Positions 19,889 through 31,092 of a DNA stretch of 64,000 bases are shown piece by piece. The stretch covers positions 26,751,001 to 26,815,000 of the forward strand of contig CATNEN010000001.1 in assembly GCA_950097015.1 (NCBI GenBank), given 5' to 3'. The translations under genes were made by a program, and so were the position numbers. Origin of the DNA: Macrostomum hystrix. Its lineage: Eukaryota > Platyhelminthes > Macrostomidae. Below the pieces are notes generated by a model. It did not search any database and was not told where the DNA came from. It saw nothing but the letters and a program-made list of their open reading frames with translations. Numbering within the stretch: the first letter of the stretch is position 1; the number at the start of each line of letters is the position of its first letter.

Positions 19889-20560
19889 TACCTGTAGATC
19901 TGTCATTACCCCATGATCTGTAGATCTGTCATTACCCCATGATTCGTAGATTGATCATTACCCAATGATCTGTAGAGATCACTCATTACCCCATGATCTG
20001 TAGAGATCACTCATTACCCCATGATCTGTAGAGATCAGTCATTACCCCATGATCCGTAGATTGATCATTACCCAATGATCTGTAGAGATTGGTCATTACC
20101 CCATGATCTGTAGATTGGTCATTACCCAATGATCTGTAGAGATTGGTCATTACCCAATGATCTGTAGATTGGTCATTACCCCCATGATCTGTAGAGATCG
20201 ATCATTACCCCATGATCTGCTGAGATCGGTCATTTCCCCATGATCTGTAGATTGGTCATTACCCCCATGATCTGTAGAGATTGGTCATTACCCCATGATC
20301 TGTAGATTGGTCATTACCCCCATGATCTGTAGAGATCGATCATTACCCCATGATCTGCTGAGATCGGTCATTTCCCCATGATCTGTAGATTGGTCATTAC
20401 CCCCCTGATCTGTAGAGATCGATCATTACCCCATGATCTGCTGAGATCGGTCATTACCCCATGATCCGTAGATTGGTCATTACCCCCCTGATCTGTAGAG
20501 ATTGGTCATTACCCCCCTGATCTGTAGAGATCGGTCATTAACCCATGATCTGTCATTACT
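19889..20560. repeat. About 28-bp minisatellite with indel variants
   Basis: The unit includes cattaccccatgatctgta followed by gagatcggt or gattggt. Copies vary by loss of gagatc or gain of a c, and blocks of three to four units recur (compare 20170-20260 with 20295-20385). Confidence 0.93.
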
Positions 20561-21237
20561 CTATGATATATAATTTGATAAGTAATAAATAGTCAGTCTA
20601 GACAGGCTCTATATTTACTTATCAACTTGCAGTTGAAGTCACAGAAAGTAAATCTTTAATTAAAAAGTTTTATTAAGTAAAAGAAGAAGCACTATAAGCG
20701 GTGAATCGCAAAGCAGGTCACACACACAATTTCCGTAAAGTGAGACTCATAATTTGAATTAGAAGACCACATCGGGCCATCATGATTCAGCACACTGTGC
20801 TGCAAATCTCACTAGAGATTACACTAATGCATTCCCGGATTCAATGGACCGAATAACGAACACATCCAATACTATTAGTGAATCATAAACTGAAAGAATT
20901 GCTTGTAAAAATAATCTCCCATAAACGAAGCGTTAATCCGGACAAGAGGCGCGGATAAACACACCAAATAGTTCCCATGAATTCTGGTTAAAATAACTTT
21001 CGTCTGTTAATGCATTATCCTTATTGTGCGAGAATATTCTTATAATTGTTTTTATTGCAGAATATTTACGAAGCAAAAGTAAAATAACCGCTGTAAATAA
21101 AAAATAGGTAAATATTGGCTTATTACAAAAACTAATAGACTTGAAGACCACCATAATGAGGAAATAAGATATGAATTGCACACATTCAGGTGTAAATGGA
21201 AACAACATATGAGATTCTGACATTCGCATTGACAAAT
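20561..21237. other. No recognised gene
   Basis: AT-rich single-copy DNA between two arrays. A minus-strand frame (20933-21292) runs into the 26-bp array and has no recognisable domain. Confidence 0.45.
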
Positions 21238-22586
21238 TATCCCACTCTGATCCCAATCTCACCCAGTCTGATCCCATCCCAATCTCACCCACTCTGATCC
21301 CATCCCAATCTCACCCAGTCTGATCCCATCCCAATCTCACCCACTCTGATCCCATCCCAATCTCACCCAGTCTGATCCCATCCCAATCTAACCCAGTCTG
21401 ATCCCATCCCAATCTCACCCAGTCTGATCCCATTCCAATCTAACCCAGTCTGATCCCATCCCAATCTCACCCAGTCTGATCCCATCCCAATCTAACCCAG
21501 TCTGATCCCATCCCAATCTCACCCAGTCTGATCCCATCCCAATCTCACCCAGTCTGATCCCATCTCAATCCCTTTCTGATCCCATCCCAATCTCACCCAG
21601 TCTGATCCCATCCCAATCTAACCCAGTCTGATCCCATCCCAATCTCACCCAGTCTGATCCCATCCCAATCTAACCCAGTCTGATCCCATCCCAATCTCAC
21701 CCAGTCTGATCCCATTCCAATCTAACCCAGTCTGATCCCATCCCAATCTCACCCAGTCTGATCCCATCCCAATCTAACCCAGTCTGATCCCATCCCAATC
21801 TCACCCAGTCTGATCCCATCCCAATCTCACCCAGTCTGATCCCATCTCAATCCCTTTCTGATCCCATCCCAATCTCACCCAGTCTGATCCCATCCCAATC
21901 TAACCCAGTCTGATCCCATCCCAATCTCACCCACTCTGATCCCATCCCAATCTAACCCAGTCTGATCCCATCCCAATCTCACCCAGTCTGATCCCATCCC
22001 AATCTAACCCAGTCTGATCCCATCCCAATCTCAACCAGTCTGATCCCATCTCAATCCCTTTCTGATCCCATCTCAATCTCACCCAGTCTGATCCCATCCC
22101 AATCTCACCCAGTCTGATCCCATCCCAATTTCACCCAGTCTGATCCCATCCCAATCTCACCCAGTCTGATCCCATCTCAATCTCACCCAGTCTGATCCCA
22201 TCCCAATCTCACCCAGTCTGATCCCATCCCAATCTCACCCAGTCTGATCCCATCTCAATCCCTTTCTGATCCCATCCCAATCTCACCCAGTCTGATCCCA
22301 TCTCAATCCCTTTCTGATCTTATCCCAATCTCACCCAGTCTAATCCTATCTCAATCTCACCCAGTCTGATCCCATCCCAATCTCACCTACTCTGATCCCA
22401 TCTCAATCCTACCCACTATGATCCCATCTCAATCCAACCCACTATGATCCCATCTCAATCCAACCCACTATGATCCCATCTCAATCCAACCCACTATGAT
22501 CCCATCTCAATCCTACCCACTATGATCCCATCTCAATCCAACCCACTCTGATCCCATCGCATTTTTCCCTCCCATCGCTGATCCCA
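21238..22586. repeat. 26-bp minisatellite behind the AMDHD1 stop, about 50 copies
   Basis: The unit contains cccagtctgatcccatcc followed by caatctca. A variant unit (ccctttctgatcccatc) recurs at about 21568, 21850, 22055, 22260 and 22308, giving a higher-order period. The right end degrades (ccactatgatcccatc) and reaches to within a few bases of the AMDHD1 stop codon, so the array probably lies in its 3' UTR. Confidence 0.96.
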
Positions 22587-22588
22587 GT

Positions 22589-23908
22589 CTACAGTTTGAC
22601 CAGGCGGCCGCGGCTGCACACAGTCCTGAGCAGGCTGTCCGAGTCTCCCAGCTGGTAGAAGGCGTGCTCCCATCGGGGTGCAGCCAGCACCACAAAGTCA
22701 GCCAGCTTGCCAACCTCCAGGCTGCCGGTGTCGCTGGACCGGCCGAGCGCGGCGGCGGCATTCAAAGTGCAGGCGCTGAGAGCCTCCTCCATGGTCAGGC
22801 CGAAATCCACGCAGGCCAAGTGACCGACGAGCGGCATGCTCAGGCAGTGCGCGTTCGGATTGAAGTCGCTGCCGAGGGCCAGCGCGCATCCGGCCTCGAT
22901 CATCTGGCGGGCGGGCGGGGCTGGCAGGTGCAGCAGCCGGGCGGTGGTGGGCAGGAGGACGGCCACCGTGTCGCTGGCTGCCATGGCGGTGATACCTTCA
23001 GCTGACACGAACTCCAGGTGCGAGGCGGCCGCAGCACCGACGCTGCTGGCCATGGCAGCTCCGCCCTGATCGCTGAGCTCATCAACGTGGACATTGGCCC
23101 GGAGGTCCGGCAGGGCGGCTGTCAGGATTCTAGACGATTCGAAGGCCGAAAACACGCCGCGCTCACAGAAGACGTCGATTTGGTCGGCCGAGATGCCACC
23201 GGCTTGGCGAAGGGCCAGCACGCGCGGCACGTGCTCCGCTGCGACCTCGGCGGCGAATTCCGCGGCGTCGCAGCCAGGAGGAACCGCGTGGCCGGCCAAG
23301 TAGGTCACGGACAGGCTCACCGGACAGTCGGGCCTGGAGGCCGCCTCGGACAGCAGGCGAAGCAACCGCAGCTCAGCCTCCAGCGTCAGGCCGTAGCCGG
23401 ATTTCGCTTCGGCAAGGGTGGTCCCGTGGCGGCTCATTGCTGCCAGGCGGTTGCTAAGCAACTCGGCCAGCTCAGCGTCGCTAGCCTCGGCCGTGGCGCG
23501 CACAGTGAAGTGAATGCCACCGCCAGCAGCGTGGATGTCCATGTAGGAGGCACCGGCCAGCTTCATGGCGAACTCGTGCACCCGGTCGCCAGCCCACACG
23601 GGGTGGGTGTGAGCATCCACGAAGCCGGGCATGATGACGCAGCCGCTGGCGTCAATCCGGGTCTCGATGACCGCCCTGCCGGCTAGGCGGGTCTCGACCT
23701 CCTCGGTGAGGCCCAAGTCCACGATGCGGCCCGTGGCCGGGTCGAATGCCAGGGCGAAGTTGACCGAGGCATCGCCGCTGAGGATCACCGGGTGGCGCAT
23801 GTCGGCTCCTCGCAGCCGGTCTCTGCCATCAGAGGCGATCTGAACCAGCTGCTTGGCTGAATGCACCAGCGTCAGGCGCGGCAGAGGCGGCTGCTCATCC
23901 TGAGACAT
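22589..23908 (-). CDS. AMDHD1: Imidazolonepropionase, intronless
   Basis: 439 aa from ATG 23908 (an upstream in-frame ATG at 23941 precedes a splice-acceptor-like sequence, so 23908 is preferred). Length fits the family (human about 426 aa). It hydrolyses imidazolone-5-propionate to N-formimino-glutamate, the third step of histidine breakdown, in the cytosol. The amidohydrolase signatures are all present: PGFVDAHTHPVWAG (metal histidines 100 and 102), HEFAMKLAGASY, GGGIHFTV, KSGYGL, VHVDEL (third metal histidine), LLPTTA, and LGSDFNPNA (metal aspartate). The C terminus SLEVGKLADFVVL..RWEHAFYQ matches the family. The coding sequence is GC-rich against AT-rich flanks and has no intron, unlike VPS13 and GATA nearby. 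No other hut-pathway gene is in the window, as expected outside bacteria. Eukaryotic origin is supported by closeness to animal AMDHD1; recent bacterial transfer seems unlikely. Confidence 0.92.
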   Translation of the reverse strand: MSQDEQPPLPRLTLVHSAKQLVQIASDGRDRLRGADMRHPVILSGDASVNFALAFDPATGRIVDLGLTEEVETRLAGRAVIETRIDASGCVIMPGFVDAHTHPVWAGDRVHEFAMKLAGASYMDIHAAGGGIHFTVRATAEASDAELAELLSNRLAAMSRHGTTLAEAKSGYGLTLEAELRLLRLLSEAASRPDCPVSLSVTYLAGHAVPPGCDAAEFAAEVAAEHVPRVLALRQAGGISADQIDVFCERGVFSAFESSRILTAALPDLRANVHVDELSDQGGAAMASSVGAAAASHLEFVSAEGITAMAASDTVAVLLPTTARLLHLPAPPARQMIEAGCALALGSDFNPNAHCLSMPLVGHLACVDFGLTMEEALSACTLNAAAALGRSSDTGSLEVGKLADFVVLAAPRWEHAFYQLGDSDSLLRTVCSRGRLVKL

Positions 23909-23930
23909 GCTTGCTGGAAGGCAACACAAG
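23909..23930 (-). promoter_or_regulatory. Splice-acceptor-like site just before the AMDHD1 ATG
   Basis: In gene sense the sequence reads TGTTGCCTTCCAG, then five bases (CAAGC), then the ATG. A pyrimidine tract plus CAG this close to a start codon suggests either a spliced-leader trans-splicing site or the end of a 5' UTR intron. Trans-splicing is known in flatworms; which applies here is undecided. Confidence 0.4.
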
Positions 23931-24895
23931 AATGGCATCATATAGCAAACAGAAGGCTTATTTAAGAAAATGTTATTCCTCCATAACTAGGCCAGAAGTC
24001 AGTCAAACTAGGCAGCCAGGCTTGTCCAATTTGTGTCAATTTCTAATAACTCTCTATTCAGCTATACAAGGCCCAACTTGGGACCCGACTAATTAAAACA
24101 GAAAATATTGCGCACCGCGCGAACTGCTTACGAGCTGGAGGTGCCAACACAACAAGCTGTGGGGAAGCAGTTTCTGTAGGGCCAATTAAGGCATAACTCG
24201 GCACTGCTCGCACAGGATCCTCAGCCCCACCCACAAGAGCCGGATGACCTGCTTTCCATTCCTCCTTTCTTACATGATTAGCTTCAAATTCCCTGGCCAG
24301 GTAGAACAAGATCTTATCCTGACTGCAGCATCCCACAGGGGTGAGGCAATACGGCGCTTTGGCTTGCCATAACAAACCGAAGCGAAATCGGAAATAGCTT
24401 GTTATCAAGCAAAATTAGTCAAAACCAATGCAATAAATTTGACATCGATTGCCCCCGAATTTCTGCACCAAGCCACTCCTCGCACTGACCCCCGGCCCTG
24501 TAGCCTTGATTTCTTTGAGAGTGCAAAGCCATCTTGATAAAGATGCGGCCGTTTCAATGTTGCGCAGAACAAGAAATTGATAGGCGCAAATGCCGAGGGA
24601 TTTTCACTGGAACCACAGCATGTAGACATTGTGCCCGCATTTATGGGGTGAGGCTGGCAAAAATAACTTGCAACTGTGCGGCCATTAATACTGCATCTTG
24701 GCTTTGTACGAAGCTATGCGTCTAAATATACATAGTCTAGCATTTGTTAACAAATACAACAGCATGTTCCTCCATTCAGAAAACATAGGAGATAACAAGA
24801 AAATTGATAGATACAGCACATCAACAGGATAGGCAAACTTGGAGACACCCGAGGAAAGCTGAAAAAATACGTTGAAGGATATGAACAGGAAAAAG
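23931..24895. other. No recognised gene
   Basis: Mixed-composition DNA upstream of AMDHD1. Open frames at 24058-24408 and 24405-24629 (minus) have no domain or splice support. Confidence 0.4.
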
Positions 24896-25432
24896 GACCG
24901 ACAGTGGATAGAGAAACGAGAGAGTATAGGGGAGAAACGAGAGAGTATAGGGGAGAAACGAGAGAGGGTAGGGGAGAAACGAGAGAGTATAGGGGAGAAA
25001 CGAGAGAGGGTAGAGGAGAAACGAGAGAGGGTAGGGGAGAAACGAGGAGGGTAGGGGAGAAACGAGAGAGAGGGTAGGGGAGAAACGAGGAGGGTAGGGG
25101 AGAAACGAGGAGGGTAGGGGAGAAACGAGAGAGAGGGTAGGGGAGAAACGAGAGAGAGGGTAGGGGAGAAACGAGGAGGGTAGGGGAGAAACGAGAGAGA
25201 GGGTAGGGGAGAAACGAGAGAGAGGGTAGGGGAGAAACGAGAGAGAGGGTAGGGGAGAAACGAGGAGGGTAGGGAAGAAACGAGAGAGGGTAGGGGAGAA
25301 ACGAGAGAGAGGGTAGGGGAGAAACGAGAGAGAGGGTAGGGGAGAAACGAGGAGGGTAGGGGAGAAACGAGGAGGGTAGGGAAGAAACGAGAGAGGGTAA
25401 GGGAGAAACGGAGACGGTAGGGGAGAAATGAG
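24896..25432. repeat. 20-23-bp polypurine minisatellite, about 25 copies
   Basis: The unit is built from gggtaggggagaaacgag with optional agag insertions, giving 20-, 21- and 23-bp forms. The plus strand is almost pure purine for over 500 bp. Repeated pyrimidine-strand frames (SFLPYPL-type peptides) are artefacts. Confidence 0.95.
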
Positions 25433-27346
25433 AGATTGTACTTGGGAATAGTTAGGAATAGATGGCGATAGATGGGGATTGTTAGTTGGCGATAAAACGT
25501 GAATGAGTAGGAAAAAACGGGAAAAATCTGCTGTTGCGGTAATAAACAAGCTCCATCATACCCACCGGTCTAACAGGCAGAGGCGGATGGACAGACAGGT
25601 GGAGAAGAGAGTGGGATGAGATAAGCAGTGAAAATAGTTCAGTTTTGATGCAACAATTTACGATCACACTGAAATGCGTACAAACAGAAAATTAAATTTC
25701 AGATTAAAATGCTGTTTAAAGAAACGATCCCAAAATCACCTGTTGCTAGGGGCTTCGGAGGCTGCACAGCAAGGACTAAATCGGCCAACTTTATAGCCAG
25801 AACCAGACAGCGTCACGATTGCGAAGAGCCAAACTTTTAGGGGCAGAAAAAACTAAAATTGTTGAACGCGACAATAATAAAACCGGACCAATAAATTGCT
25901 TATCTAATCCGTTGGAGAGGGATTATAATAAAATTGTTCCCCTCTGATTATCACACGGTTGAAGGGGGGAGAATAAACACACGATGCGAAAAAACTTGCA
26001 GCAGAGATTTCTGCCCGTGTTCGGCTGGTTTTAGAGGCACAATGAGTGAAATGTCACGCTGGCACATAAATTATTTGAATTAACCAGCGCTCTGCTAACA
26101 ATAACGGCTGGGTTAAAACCCCGTCACCCTCCATCTGATCCCCAAAATTCTAGTCTTCATCTGCCCAGGTAGGAGGGCGGAGGGGAGGTGACATTTCTAG
26201 GCAACAGAAATTCCCACCCTGAAAATTCCCCTTTAGCTGAATCCGGGAAGAGAGCGCGTATGCAGAGCATAAATATAATAAATATGCCTGGCGTAAAGTG
26301 CCAGGGGCACAACCTTGCTTTACATAAGCAATGACCAACTGCTATCTGTGAAGTCACTGTCAAAGCTGCTGTTAGTATTGAAAAAGCTGACATTTTATAG
26401 CATAGGTCGCTTCGGAAAGCTAGTTACTAGTTACTGTCAGAGTAACCACACGACCACAAGAGAAACCGAATGACAATATTGCATCTGGTAAGGACTGAAG
26501 CAAAAGTATGGAAGGCTCGCATATACGGACTAGGAGACCACTCGAGTCAGGATAATCGCTGCTGCATCGTCCTATGCGGCAATATATACACACACGACCA
26601 ACCCCAAATATATTATAGTCCTCCCCATCAAAGCTTTTCCACTTGTTGTTGCCAATTTACGGCGGGACATTGGGCCGAGTCACTGGCGGCGGGCATCAAA
26701 AAAGTAGCTAGTGGCAGGCAGGCAGGCGGCATGGGGTCGCGTACAGTCCCAGACATTGCCCTCCTATCCACTTTGTCGGGCCAAACGTTTTTACTTTATT
26801 CCTTCGGTGAAGAAGGAAAACTGACCCGGAATTACGCATGCAAAGATATTGAAACTCAGGAGAGTGCAATGGGAGCCATGGGATTTTATCCATTTTTATC
26901 CCCTGGTCAAGGGGAGACCAGTTGCTAACCTCGAATAAACTGAATTCCTGAAAGCCTCTGAAGAATTCAAGTATTTCAGTTGCCAAGCCTGCAGTAGTGT
27001 GAGAACTGTTCAATGATGAGATTAAACCATAGGCCTATACGAGCTATAACTATTGCGTTTAGCATCGAGTGTTTGAAGGTATTTTTGGTTGCTAAGTGAA
27101 GCAGATCTGCTTGAATAAGAACTTGATCGTGTTTTCTTGTAAACACATGATTATAGCAGCATGATTGACAGGTGGGTCGTCCTATCGGCCAATGTGAAAA
27201 TGGTCAAACAGGCAGATCGCACTCGAGTCTCGACATAGTTTTGCAAACACGGCGCCAAGAACCGATATGTCAATGCGAAGAATAATGGAGTCAAGAAGAG
27301 ATCATAAAAAAATTTATGAAAAGAAAAACACGTTGCTAACTTATGT
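25433..27346. other. 1.9 kb without a recognised gene
   Basis: Contains open frames at 26470-26928 (plus, 152 codons) and 26708-27013 (minus) overlapping each other; neither shows a domain, signal peptide or splice partner. No array or SINE was found. Confidence 0.4.
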
Positions 27347-27690
27347 TCTAGGGGGGGGGCGAGTGGCAGAGCGGTTAACACGTTTGCCTCCCATGCAGCA
27401 AAGTCCCTAAGCTCGATTCCGCAGCTCTTTTGGAGCGCATGCAGCCGAGGAGTGAAGGCTTGGGGGCTTGTCGTGCAATTTACGCCTTTGGGGGCAAATC
27501 TACACGGCAAAGTGAGAGTGTACACTGCCTGACGCTGAGAAAGTAAGACAGATGTACACACCTGTGTGCGTGTGTGCTCAGGAGTCTCGAAATGGGCAGA
27601 ATTGCCTCCTCGCTGGCTGCGGGTCTAGTGTCACCAAATGATGTGCCATTGCACGCAGCCGTCCTGCAATTAACATTATTATTATTCTTA
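27347..27690 (+). mobile_element. SINE-B copy 5, plus strand
   Basis: Head gggggcgagtggcagagcgg, with ttaacacgtttgcctccc, B box agctcgattcc, then gtgaaggcttgggggc, body with gtgtgtgctcagg, and end gatgtgccattgcacgcagcc followed by an ATT tail (27678-27692). This copy shows the 5'-to-3' order of the family most clearly. Confidence 0.87.
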
Positions 27691-29003
27691 TTAATTTCTG
27701 TTCCAGGAAATGAGGTAATTAACTGGAGTAGTCTACACATATGCTACACTATGCTATACTAAATTCTAGATGTCACATCAGATCATTGACCAGTGCCTAA
27801 AAATGATTGAGAGACCCAGTCTAGAGCTGTAGAGCACACAAGTCAAGCCCCATAAAACATTGAATCCATTGTCATTTATTCATGCATTTGATTATCTTTA
27901 TCTATTTTCCAAATGCCATTTAGCCGACCACAAAGCTAAAAGCGTTTGAAAATTTTTCTTCAACCCGGCATTTGCGGTGTTTAGAGATTTTTAAAAGGAA
28001 AAATTTTTGTTCAACCGATAAAACAGCCTTTTTATCTAGGCGGTGAAAGCCTCACAAAGCCTCGGGTACAGTTGCATTGGGCTGATCTAATTGACGACTG
28101 CCAGACTGTCAAAAAAGCTCCCGAGGGATACCGAGGAGCATTGTGCGGAGTGGGAAAACAAACAACATCTGCGCCAGCTTTATCACTCTCTGCGTCTCGC
28201 CGCAACTTCGGCAGAGGATGGGATCATGATAGACTTGAGTTTTCTTTTCCCAACCGTGATTGATCGGCATTTGACCCTGCGCTGCCGCCAACCCCCCGGG
28301 GGATGTTCATAGTTTTTGTTCGCGAATTCTAGACGAACAAAACAAGGAAAACATTTATTCTAAGCGGCGGGTGGGGGGCAATTAGAGGGGCTATTGTTTT
28401 CAGATTTTTCTTTGCCAGAAAGAAGTCAAAGAAATTTAGCTTGTTCACGAAAAAATGTTTTTTGTATATTAGCAAAAAATCGACTGCTTCAGTACAGTAA
28501 CAGAGCGTTGAGAAATAAAACATAGAAAATAACGTTAACGCGCTTGATAAATCTGTGTAACAACCTGTAGGCCTGTGTTAGATTTATAACAATGTAATTT
28601 AAGAGGTCAGTTTTCTTTACACTGAAGCTACGCCAAGCATTACTGTTATTGTAACAAATCTATCACTAACATAATGAAAGTGCAATAGGAACACAAGCAC
28701 AGAAGAACAGGCCAAGTGTGGTACACGATAGGAAAAGGACAAAATGCACTCGGCGCCTTGCATGCGTAGAACGAGCAACAGATGAAAATATTGAGAAAAC
28801 TGAACGGATTCTGGATCGAATTATTCCTTTGTTCGTTTCCAATTCGCTGAAATCTAAAGTTTTCCAGTTTTACCTGTTCGACCGGCACAGCAATTTGGTA
28901 AGTGCTGTTGATTATTAAAACACGAATGAGTACGCGACAGACCTTCTATCAAACAAACAGCATGCTTAGTTGCCTAGGCCTCTATCAGCTTGGCAAAGGA
29001 TGG
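27691..29003. other. 1.3 kb without a recognised gene
   Basis: AT-rich DNA downstream (3') of the ankyrin gene. Small open frames near 28072-28312 have no recognisable content. Confidence 0.4.
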
Positions 29004-29648
29004 TCACTTCTTCTTCTTCTTGCCTCCCTTCTTGCCCTTCTTGCCGCTCTTCTTGCCTCCCTTCTTGCCCTTCTTCTTGGCGTCGCCGGACTTCGGCTTG
29101 GGGATAGCGTAGGCTGGCACCAGGGGCACCTCCAGTGTCTGCACCAGGTGGTCCACAGTCGGCATGGTGCCGGTGGCGGCCTGTCTCAGCACCGTCCACG
29201 TGTCCGAGTTGTAGCTGGCCAGGTCGATCGGGGCGAGGCCGGTTCGAGTCAGAGCGTCGAGCCGAGCTTCGGACATGATGAGGAACTTCACCACCTGCAG
29301 GTGATGGTACTTGGCGGCCAGGTGCAGGGCGGTGACGCCGTTCCAGTCGCGATAGTTGACATCGGCGCCGTTGGCGACCAGCAGCTTGACGGCTTCGTAG
29401 TGACCGGATTTGGCCGCGCGCATCAGAGCGGTGCGGCCCAGGGCGTCCAGACAGTTGACAGTCTCCAGCCGGGGCCATTTGATCTCAAGATTTTCAATCT
29501 CGCTGATCAGCTTGCCTAGAGTTTTGCAGTCGCCATCTTCAGCAGCCTGACATAGCAGCTCCTCTTTGGGATTGGTGACGCGCAGTTTTGGCACCGCCGT
29601 AGCTGCATCGGCGTTCGCACCGCCGGCTTCTGGCTTCTCAACTGTCAT
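29004..29648 (-). CDS. Ankyrin-repeat protein with lysine/glycine-rich tail
   Basis: Single exon, 214 aa. After a short N-terminal stretch, residues about 30-145 hold three to four ankyrin repeats, clearest at DALGRTALMRAAKSGHYEAV, DWNGVTALHLAAKYHHLQVV and TRTGLAPIDLAS. The last 30 residues are a lysine/glycine tract (KKKGKKGG type) ending in five lysines. Ankyrin repeats bind other proteins; the basic tail could bind nucleic acid, acidic membrane or tubulin, which is inference. No signal peptide or membrane segment. The coding sequence is GC-rich within AT-rich surroundings. No specific family name is justified. Confidence 0.8.
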   Translation of the reverse strand: MTVEKPEAGGANADAATAVPKLRVTNPKEELLCQAAEDGDCKTLGKLISEIENLEIKWPRLETVNCLDALGRTALMRAAKSGHYEAVKLLVANGADVNYRDWNGVTALHLAAKYHHLQVVKFLIMSEARLDALTRTGLAPIDLASYNSDTWTVLRQAATGTMPTVDHLVQTLEVPLVPAYAIPKPKSGDAKKKGKKGGKKSGKKGKKGGKKKKK

Positions 29649-31092
29649 TCAATCTGTCACTCGCTCAGTTTCCGCTAATAAATTTTGTTTAGCAGCCCAA
29701 GTGGAATGGTTTGTCTAGTAAAATTCTTCAAAGCAATTTGATTTAAACTCGTGCGCAAAGCTCAGATAGCATTAAAGCCATAGCCCAAAGGCAAGAGAAG
29801 GTTGTTATGACAACCCTCTCTACTCTCACTGCCATTCTCGGCCTGTCCTTCCTTACCACCCTAATAGCCTTAGATTGGCAGAGACCCTAGACAGTGAGCG
29901 CGCCAGACAGTGAGAATGCGGGTGGGTTTGGGGGTTGGAGGTGTGAAGAGCAGACGGGTCGGGCTAGGATGGGGGGAAGAAATCTAATGTACATTCACAT
30001 TCAAACCCTTCTTATCAGTGCGCGGTGCGAGAGCAGAGCAATGTACATGATGGATTAAATTTTAGAAATCGACAGCCATAAAAGCTGAACAAAATATTTT
30101 TTAATTTCGATGACGCTAACTAAACAAGTAAGAAATTTTTGTTCTAGAAATAAGCGGAAAGATAAGTCAACGATTGGTTAATAATTTAATATGACAGACG
30201 GACAAATAAAATTAATAATGAATATTGTGTGTATTTCAGAGTAAAATTACCCATGGCAGATCCAAATTTTCAATCCGAATTACACTAGACAGAAATTAAA
30301 ACGTGAAAAAGATGTGTTAGTTAGGTGGTTTATCAGGGTCCATTTGGGTAATTAAAATCGTCTGTAGTTATACAACATAGAAGAAAAAAGAGAAAAGTGG
30401 TTGTAACCTTATCGAAATTAGTTAATCGAATCTGGATTAATCACTACAAATAGTTCGTGAATTATGGAGTACTCGTAAATATCAATGAAAATATAGAACA
30501 ATATGCTCAGCGTGTACGTGAAAGAATTGTATTCGAATCGAAATGACTCAACTGAAATTAACCACAGATTAGAAAAAAATCAAACAAAAATAAAAAGAAA
30601 TGAACGAACGGTGATTTAATTCTGGCTAAATAACTGAGATTGAGAAAATAACTGGTTATCTGTATAAACGTATGAATATGAACTAACTTTATATTAAACC
30701 GATGGTTAAGGGAGTACTCGATGATTCGACACATTTGATAAAAAAGTTTTATGCTTTTTGTGCTACTGTCAGTAGGGTTAAATGTTTATTATTATTATTT
30801 AACTATAAGTCGAATCATTCTTTTCTCTTTGTTATAATGATTGAATAGGAAAATCAATGCAAACATATATTATAGATCCCAGAAACCAAATAGACTTTTG
30901 TAAGTCGATAAACAGACAAACAGGCAGAAATTGTGGATACCACGAAACAAGCACAAGGCAAACTTTTAACCCTGAAGGTATGAATAACTATTTATCATTT
31001 TCTGGATAAAATATAGTCCACATGGTGTACAAAATAGTTTTAAACAAAACGGTCAAATTTTAAGAATGGCATTGTCGACAATGTCGGCAGCT
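29649..31092. other. 1.4 kb intergenic region
   Basis: Presumed ankyrin-gene promoter side and, toward 31.0 kb, the 3' UTR of VPS13. AT-rich, without arrays, SINEs or coding segments. Confidence 0.45.

Noticed and set aside
23018-23686. 222-codon plus-strand frame
   Set aside because: Antisense shadow of AMDHD1, caused by high GC content; no domain.
26470-26928. 152-codon plus-strand frame as a gene
   Set aside because: No recognisable domain, start context or splice partner, and a competing minus-strand frame covers it. Left as undecided intergenic DNA.
28902-29519. 205-codon plus-strand frame
   Set aside because: Antisense shadow of the ankyrin gene.
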